NCBI GenBank assembly: GCA_937981515.1
Contig: CALJNY010000150.1
Span: 1 to 10,997 of the forward strand
Length of the DNA: 10,997 nt
From: an uncultured Collinsella sp.
GTDB taxonomy: Bacteria; Actinomycetota; Coriobacteriia; Coriobacteriales; Coriobacteriaceae
Direction: 5' to 3'
The notes under the pieces were generated by a model. The model searched no databases, was not told the origin of the DNA, and saw nothing but the letters and a program-made list of their open reading frames with translations. The position numbers and the translations under genes were made by a program. Numbering within the stretch: position 1 is the stretch's first letter; every line of letters starts with the position of its first letter. Shown here piece after piece: positions 7,407 through 10,997 of the stretch.

Positions 7407-8318
7407 TTACGCCACCTCGCCTTCCTGATCGGCATTCTCGTTGATTCCGGCGACCTCGGCCATATAGGCCTCGCAGCACGCCTTGGCGACGGCGCGGACG
7501 CGCAGGATGTAGTTGGCGCGCTCGACTGCGGACAGCGCACCGCGGGCATCGAGCAGGTTGAAGGCATGGCTGCACTTCATGACGCAGTCATATGCCGGCA
7601 GCGGCAGCTTGCGCTCCAGGCAGGAGTGGCACTCAGCCTCATAGTCGTCGAACTTCTGACGCATCATCTCGACGTTGGCGACCTCAAAGTTGTAAGCGCT
7701 GAACTCGCGCTCGTTCTCCAGGAACACATCGCCGTAGGTCATGGGCGTGCCGTCGGGCAGATAGCTCCACACCAGGTCGTAGACCGAGTTGACGCCCTGG
7801 GCGTACATGGCGATACGCTCCAGGCCATAGGTGATCTCGACGGGCACGGGGTCGACCTCGATGCCGCCCACCTGCTGGAAGTACGTAAACTGCGTGACCT
7901 CCATGCCATTGAGCCAGACCTCCCAGCCAAGGCCCCAAGCGCCCAGGGTCGGGCTCTCCCAGTCGTCCTCGACAAAGCGGACGTCATGGTCGTTGGGGTC
8001 CAGGCCAATGGCGGCCAGCGAACCCAGGTAGAGCTCCTGGGCGTTGACCGGCGAGGGCTTGATGAGCACCTGGAACTGATAGTAGTGCTGCATGCGGTTG
8101 GGGTTCTCGCCGTAGCGGCCGTCGGCGGGACGGCGGCAGGGCTGTGCATAGCAGGTGCGCCACTCGGCGGGACCGAGCGAGCGCAGCGTGGTCGCGGTAT
8201 GGAAGGTACCGGCACCGACCTCGGAGTCATAGGGCTGCATAATGACGCAGCCCTGCTCGCCCCAGTACTGCTGGAGGCGCAGGATGATGTCTTGGAAGGA
8301 AAGCGATGAAGCGTTCAT
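7407..8318 (-). CDS. glyQ: Glycine--tRNA ligase, alpha subunit
   Basis: This is the class II catalytic subunit that activates glycine with ATP and charges tRNA-Gly together with GlyS. It is 303 aa, the same as E. coli GlyQ, and near-identical in long blocks. [13 protein letters not shown] (28-40) comes first, then [20 protein letters not shown] (62-81, motif 2 region). [20 protein letters not shown] (124-143) is the glycine pocket region, and [12 protein letters not shown] (161-172) holds the motif 3 Arg. The ATG at 8318 is preceded by GAGGGGA about 10 nt upstream. The gap to lepB is 59 nt, far too short for a T-box leader. A TATAGT hexamer on the minus strand at 8370-8365 could be a -10 for a separate promoter, but I find no matching -35, so transcription from the lepB side is also possible. 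Confidence 0.97.
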   Translation of the reverse strand: MNASSLSFQDIILRLQQYWGEQGCVIMQPYDSEVGAGTFHTATTLRSLGPAEWRTCYAQPCRRPADGRYGENPNRMQHYYQFQVLIKPSPVNAQELYLGSLAAIGLDPNDHDVRFVEDDWESPTLGAWGLGWEVWLNGMEVTQFTYFQQVGGIEVDPVPVEITYGLERIAMYAQGVNSVYDLVWSYLPDGTPMTYGDVFLENEREFSAYNFEVANVEMMRQKFDDYEAECHSCLERKLPLPAYDCVMKCSHAFNLLDARGALSAVERANYILRVRAVAKACCEAYMAEVAGINENADQEGEVA

Positions 8319-8377
8319 GCCTCTAATATCCCCTCGTCGAAACGATTACACGGTTAGGTACTGTACTATAGCGGTTT

Positions 8378-8941
8378 TTAGTCGATAGCGCCGATACGGT
8401 TGAGCGGCCAGTAGCGCACAAGCGCCACGGCGATCAAGTCGGAGCGGTCGACCGGGCCAAAGTAGCGGGAGTCAGCAGAGTTCTCACGGTTGTCGCCCAT
8501 CACCCACACACAGTCGTCAGGGACGGTGTAGGGATAGCTCACCTGAGCGCCGGGGGCTTGGACCGAAAGCGGCCAGCTCATGCTAGTCGTATAGTCCTCG
8601 TCGAGTGCCTGGCCATCGACGACGACCTTGCCGTCCTGCAGGTCGACCGTCTGGCCGGCCGTGGCGATGACGCGCTTTACCAGCACGTCATGCTCGGACG
8701 CGGCATCGGGGTTGTGGAACACCACGATATCGCCTTGCTTGACGGGCTGTCCGAGTTCGAGCGTCACCTTCTGCGCCAGAATCTGATCGCCGATCTCGAT
8801 CGTGGACTCCATGGAGCCGGTGGGCACCACAAAGGGCTCGACCACAAACGTGCGAATCACGAAGGTGGCGGCGAGCGCGATCGCAACGATTACGATCCAC
8901 TCAAAGGCGCCCCTCAGGGCAGAATGCTGCGATGGAACCAT
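8378..8941 (-). CDS. lepB: Signal peptidase I
   Basis: This membrane-anchored serine protease removes signal peptides from exported proteins. At 187 aa it is the short Gram-positive type with one N-terminal membrane segment (about 11-31), so the catalytic domain lies outside the cell. The nucleophile is Ser43 in VPTGSMESTI and the general-base Lys89 is in VLVKRVIATAG. The conserved box GDNRENSADSRYFG (149-162) and a final VRYWPLNRIG are present. I chose ATG 8941-8939, which has GAGGAG 5 nt upstream. A GTG two codons earlier (8947) would place the ribosome site directly against the start. The gene begins 2 nt after the trmD stop, so it is co-translated with the ribosome and tRNA-modification operon. 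The secreted pore-former-like protein at the left end would be a plausible substrate. Confidence 0.95.
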   Translation of the reverse strand: MVPSQHSALRGAFEWIVIVAIALAATFVIRTFVVEPFVVPTGSMESTIEIGDQILAQKVTLELGQPVKQGDIVVFHNPDAASEHDVLVKRVIATAGQTVDLQDGKVVVDGQALDEDYTTSMSWPLSVQAPGAQVSYPYTVPDDCVWVMGDNRENSADSRYFGPVDRSDLIAVALVRYWPLNRIGAID

Positions 8942-8943
8942 TC

Positions 8944-9702
8944 TCACTCCTCGCTCTGCGAATACGAAGCGTCCAGGATCTCCTGCGCGTACGCGCGCTC
9001 CTCGGGCGTAAGGTGTGCCGTCTCGATAAGATCGGGACGCCAGCGACAGGTACGCTCGATAGCGTTTTTGCGACGCCAGGCATCGACCTTGGCGTGGTCG
9101 CCGCTCACGAGCACCGGCGGCACGCCCTCGCCATTGAACTCGGCGGGGCGGGTGTACTGCGCGTACTCGAGCAGGCCACCGTCCTCGGCAGTCGAGAAGG
9201 ACTCGTCCACGTTGCTCATCTCGTCGCCCAAGGCTCCGGGAATGAGCCGTACGACGGCATCGGCTACGACCATAGCGGGCAGCTCGCCGCCCGTGAGCAC
9301 GTAGTCGCCGATCGATAGACGCTCATCGGCATACGCATAGGCGCGCTCGTCGACGCCCTCGTAACGGCTGCACACAAACAGCAGGCGCTCGCTTTTGAGC
9401 AGGCGCTCGGCCACATGCTGCGTAAAGGGCTCGCCACAGGGGGTGAAGAACACCACGGTGGGCTTGGTACCCTCGGAGCTAATAGCGTCGATTGCCTCGG
9501 CAATGGGCTCGACCTTCATGAGCATGCCCTGCCCGCCGCCATACGGCTCGTCATCGACGGTGCGATGGCGGTCGTGCGTCCAGTCGCGCAGGTTATACGC
9601 CTTAAAATCAAAAAGGCCGGCCTTGCGGGCGCGGCCCAAAATCGACGTGGACATGACGGGCTCAAACATCTCGGGAAAGACCGAAAGGGTCTCAATCAGC
9701 AT
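8944..9702 (-). CDS. trmD: tRNA (guanine-N1-)-methyltransferase
   Basis: TrmD transfers methyl from S-adenosylmethionine to G37 of tRNAs with G36, preventing +1 frameshifts. It is a SPOUT (trefoil-knot) dimer. The 252-aa product has VFPEMF (8-13), DDEPYGGGQGMLM (50-62), RYEGVDERA (113-121), the knot/SAM-binding SIGDYVLTGGELPAMV (130-145), and LEYAQYTRPAEFNGEGVPPV (178-197) with SGDH after it. In E. coli the linker has Asp169 (EDSF) as proposed general base; aligned by hand, this protein has DESF at 166-169, placing Glu167 there, followed by about four extra residues. The ATG at 9702 has GGGAGG 7 nt upstream, 10 nt beyond the rimM stop. lepB rather than rplS follows. Confidence 0.97.
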   Translation of the reverse strand: MLIETLSVFPEMFEPVMSTSILGRARKAGLFDFKAYNLRDWTHDRHRTVDDEPYGGGQGMLMKVEPIAEAIDAISSEGTKPTVVFFTPCGEPFTQHVAERLLKSERLLFVCSRYEGVDERAYAYADERLSIGDYVLTGGELPAMVVADAVVRLIPGALGDEMSNVDESFSTAEDGGLLEYAQYTRPAEFNGEGVPPVLVSGDHAKVDAWRRKNAIERTCRWRPDLIETAHLTPEERAYAQEILDASYSQSEE

Positions 9703-9712
9703 GCTGTCCTCC

Positions 9713-10234
9713 CTACTTGTCCATATCGATCAAGCCGTCCATAACATGGACGGAAATTGTTCCTGTGTCGGGAAGATCGAGCACAACCTGCTCGATCACG
9801 GGAATCAGCACCTCGCCGTACCGATCACCCTCGACAACCCAAACATCGTTGGCGGGCGTCGACATGATCTCGACAATCGTACCGAGCGAACCAAAGCGCT
9901 CGTCGACCACCTCGCGACCCATAAGGTCGGTATAGGCGGCGTCGAGCGAATCGAGCTCGAAGTCGTCACGATTTGCCAGCACATAGCATCCGGTGATGCC
10001 CTCGGCAGCCGTCAAGTCGTCAATGCCCTCAAACGAGACCAGATCGCCATCGCCCGTATCGGAGACGGATACGACCGTGCAAAAACGGTCGCGCTTAAGC
10101 GCCGGCGGCGTCAAGGCGACACGCATACCCGGCACCAATACAGAAGGAAGTCCCCGCAGCGGCTGCGCGAGGACCTCCCCCTTCCTTCCGTGAGGCTTGA
10201 CCACACGGGCGATGTTTTTGTACTGGGACCTCAA
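9713..10234 (-). CDS. rimM: Ribosome maturation factor RimM
   Basis: RimM binds uS19 and helps 30S head assembly and 16S rRNA processing. The 173-aa product has the two expected parts. The N-terminal RimM beta-barrel carries IARVVKPHGRKGEV (8-21), and the C-terminal PRC-barrel (about 97-170) carries TPANDVWVVEG (126-136) and GEVLIPVIEQVVLDLP (140-155). The start is inferred to be TTG at 10234-10232, because the next in-frame candidate (GTG, codon 11) would remove the first conserved strand and has no ribosome site. The TTG has only AGGA very close upstream and lies in a hairpin that includes the khpA stop, which suggests re-initiation by ribosomes finishing khpA. The start is the least certain point; identity is secure. 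Confidence 0.93.
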   Translation of the reverse strand: MRSQYKNIARVVKPHGRKGEVLAQPLRGLPSVLVPGMRVALTPPALKRDRFCTVVSVSDTGDGDLVSFEGIDDLTAAEGITGCYVLANRDDFELDSLDAAYTDLMGREVVDERFGSLGTIVEIMSTPANDVWVVEGDRYGEVLIPVIEQVVLDLPDTGTISVHVMDGLIDMDK

Positions 10235-10239
10235 GGTCC
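10226..10239 (-). promoter_or_regulatory. Hairpin over the khpA stop / rimM TTG start
   Basis: On the minus strand GGACC-TTGA-GGTCC forms a perfect 5-bp stem with a 4-nt loop; the DNA dyad extends to 6-bp arms, 10226-10231 and 10234-10239. The loop contains the rimM TTG start and the stem abuts the khpA TAG. A ribosome terminating on khpA would open it, so it may couple rimM translation to khpA. The function is inferred from position only. Confidence 0.35.
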
Positions 10240-10523
10240 TAGCCCAGAACCTCTACCTCGACAGCAGTGTCGAGGCGAGCGGCCAGTGCACGGGCGAGCG
10301 TGCGAATGGCCTTGATGGTACGGCCACGACGGCCGATGACCTTAGCGACGTCATCTTCGGCAACCGAAACCTCAATCGTGGAGGCGTCGTCACCATCGAT
10401 GACCTCAAGGCTCACGGAATCCGGGTCGTCGACGATCTGAACAACGAGATATTCGACGAGATCGGCGATGCGATCTGAGAGCATTGCCTCACCCTCGAGC
10501 TGTGCAGCGTCAACCTCAGGCAC
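10239..10523 (-). CDS. khpA: KH-domain RNA-binding protein KhpA
   Basis: KhpA is a small single-KH-domain protein that, with KhpB/Jag, binds many RNAs and affects cell division and elongation in Gram-positive bacteria. The 94-aa product has LVEYLVVQIVDDPDSVSLEV (22-41), typical of the family's first helix and strand. The KH GxxG loop is VIGRRGRTIKAIR (62-74, GRRG at 64-67), and the end is VEVEVLG. I use the GTG at 10523-10521, which has a perfect GAGGAG 6 nt upstream overlapping the rpsP stop. An internal ATG at codon 14 would give 81 aa, nearer the usual 75-80, and has GAGG close upstream, so it remains possible. The rpsP-khpA-rimM-trmD order is the classic arrangement. Confidence 0.92.
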   Translation of the reverse strand: MPEVDAAQLEGEAMLSDRIADLVEYLVVQIVDDPDSVSLEVIDGDDASTIEVSVAEDDVAKVIGRRGRTIKAIRTLARALAARLDTAVEVEVLG

Positions 10524-10526
10524 GAT

Positions 10527-10868
10527 TTACTCCTCGGCGCCCTCAGCGGCCTCAGCGGCAGCCTTAGCGGCCTCGGCCTCTTTGGCGAGCTGCTTCTTGG
10601 ACTTCTTGACGACGGTCTCGGTCTTCTCACCCTCGTTGGCGGCCTTGACCAGAGCGGCGACGGCGTCGGTGAGCTGAGCGCCCTTGGACTGCCAGTCAGC
10701 AATCTTCTCGAGGTCGAGGTTGATGGTCTTGGGGGCGGTCATCGGGTTGTAGCGGCCAACCTCCTCGATGATACGACCGTCACGCGGGGCGCGGGAATCG
10801 GCGACGACGACACGGTAGTACGGACGCTTCTTAGCGCCGTGACGAGCAAGGCGAATCTTGACTGCCAA
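10527..10868 (-). CDS. rpsP: 30S ribosomal protein bS16
   Basis: bS16 is a primary structural protein of the small subunit, binding 16S rRNA in the 5' domain. With the TTG start at 10868-10866 the protein is 113 aa and begins [20 protein letters not shown], an excellent match to the family. [20 protein letters not shown] follows at about 22-41. The start is fixed by GGAGGAG at 10881-10875, 6 nt upstream; an earlier in-frame TTG at 10904 would add 12 non-conserved residues. The core of about 80 residues is followed by a charged Ala/Glu/Lys tail (about 80-113) of the kind seen in actinobacterial bS16. It is the first gene of the operon, 3 nt before khpA. Confidence 0.97.
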   Translation of the reverse strand: MAVKIRLARHGAKKRPYYRVVVADSRAPRDGRIIEEVGRYNPMTAPKTINLDLEKIADWQSKGAQLTDAVAALVKAANEGEKTETVVKKSKKQLAKEAEAAKAAAEAAEGAEE

Positions 10869-10887
10869 AGGAAACTCCTCCAACCAA

Positions 10888-10902
10888 GCAGCTTTAGGCT
10901 GC
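10888..10902 (-). promoter_or_regulatory. Small hairpin in the rpsP leader
   Basis: In the leader between the predicted transcript start (near 10918) and rpsP, the minus strand reads GCAGC-CTAAA-GCTGC, a 5-bp stem with a 5-nt loop. It ends 7 nt before the ribosome binding site GGAGGAG. It could take part in translational control of the r-protein operon, but a 5-bp stem can arise by chance. Confidence 0.25.
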
Positions 10903-10924
10903 AACTACAAACAAACAGTTGAAC

Positions 10925-10953
10925 ATAATACGCCATCGACGCGGGCAGGTGAA
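10925..10953 (-). promoter_or_regulatory. Promoter of the rpsP operon
   Basis: On the minus strand TTCACC (10953-10948, 4 of 6 to the -35 consensus) is followed by a 17-nt spacer and TATTAT (10930-10925, 5 of 6 to the -10). Transcription would start near 10918, giving a leader of about 50 nt before the rpsP TTG. Upstream of it, 10954-10997 contains nothing I can assign; several minus-strand frames are open but too short to identify. Confidence 0.6.
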
Positions 10954-10997
10954 GTCCGTGAGACCAACTTCTTCGGTGTAGTCGAGGGCAAATCCAT

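Noticed and set aside
6930..8309. 459-codon plus-strand frame opposite glyS and glyQ
   Set aside because: It is a shadow of the highly conserved glyQ and the 5' part of glyS; no recognisable domain and no ribosome binding site.
8319..8377. T-box or other glycine-sensing leader before glyQ
   Set aside because: The gap is only 59 nt and lacks a specifier stem or the T-box sequence, so there is no room for such a leader.
8942..8947. Upstream GTG as the lepB start
   Set aside because: The GAGGAG site would directly abut the GTG, whereas it is 5 nt from the ATG at 8941.
10898..10997. C-terminal end of another gene upstream of rpsP
   Set aside because: One minus-strand frame is open from the edge to a TAA near 10898, but the roughly 33 residues match nothing I know and overlap a good promoter.
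1..10997. CRISPR array, tRNA or rRNA genes, insertion sequence
   Set aside because: I saw no regularly spaced repeats, no cloverleaf-like sequence and no transposase or terminal inverted repeats. The only repeat cluster is the short GGTAAA group before ppdK.

Overview
The window reads as one chromosomal stretch of a high-GC Gram-positive bacterium, most likely a Coriobacteriia member (Collinsella or a relative). The reasons are the high GC of the housekeeping genes, a bS16 with the long Ala/Glu/Lys tail common in actinobacteria, and a two-subunit glycyl-tRNA synthetase (glyQ + glyS). Most other actinobacteria use the single-chain enzyme. The assignment is inference from gene content, not a database match. 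Every gene I can support lies on the minus strand, so the window is read from right to left; the long plus-strand frames are shadows.

Right part (10953 to 8378): a promoter (TTCACC-17-TATTAT), then rpsP (bS16), khpA (KH-domain RNA-binding protein), rimM (30S maturation), trmD (tRNA m1G37 methyltransferase) and lepB (signal peptidase I). Gaps are 2 to 10 nt, or the genes slightly overlap, so this is one translation and secretion operon. rplS, which commonly follows trmD, is absent here. Several starts are GTG or TTG, and rimM's TTG sits in a small hairpin overlapping the khpA stop.

Middle part (8318 to 4406): glyQ, glyS and the gene for the pyruvate,phosphate dikinase regulatory protein (PDRP, DUF299 family), again tightly packed. 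After a 250-nt non-coding control region comes ppdK itself (4155 to 1405). PDRP and its substrate are therefore neighbours. The expected target residues are visible in PPDK: catalytic His478 and regulatory Thr476 in the motif TSH. The gap between them holds a 24-nt dyad, two candidate promoters and a set of GGTAAA repeats spaced by one and two helical turns.

Left part (1364 to 1): after a GC-rich terminator hairpin, a new reading frame starts at 1289 with a strong ribosome binding site and runs off the left edge without a stop (429 codons). It encodes a secreted protein with a signal peptide, an unrecognised N-terminal region, and a Ser/Thr-rich amphipathic beta segment resembling the pore-forming module of aerolysin/ETX-MTX2 toxins. 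It is lower in GC than the neighbouring housekeeping genes in the lines I counted and is the only accessory-looking gene here. It is the most interesting item in the window.
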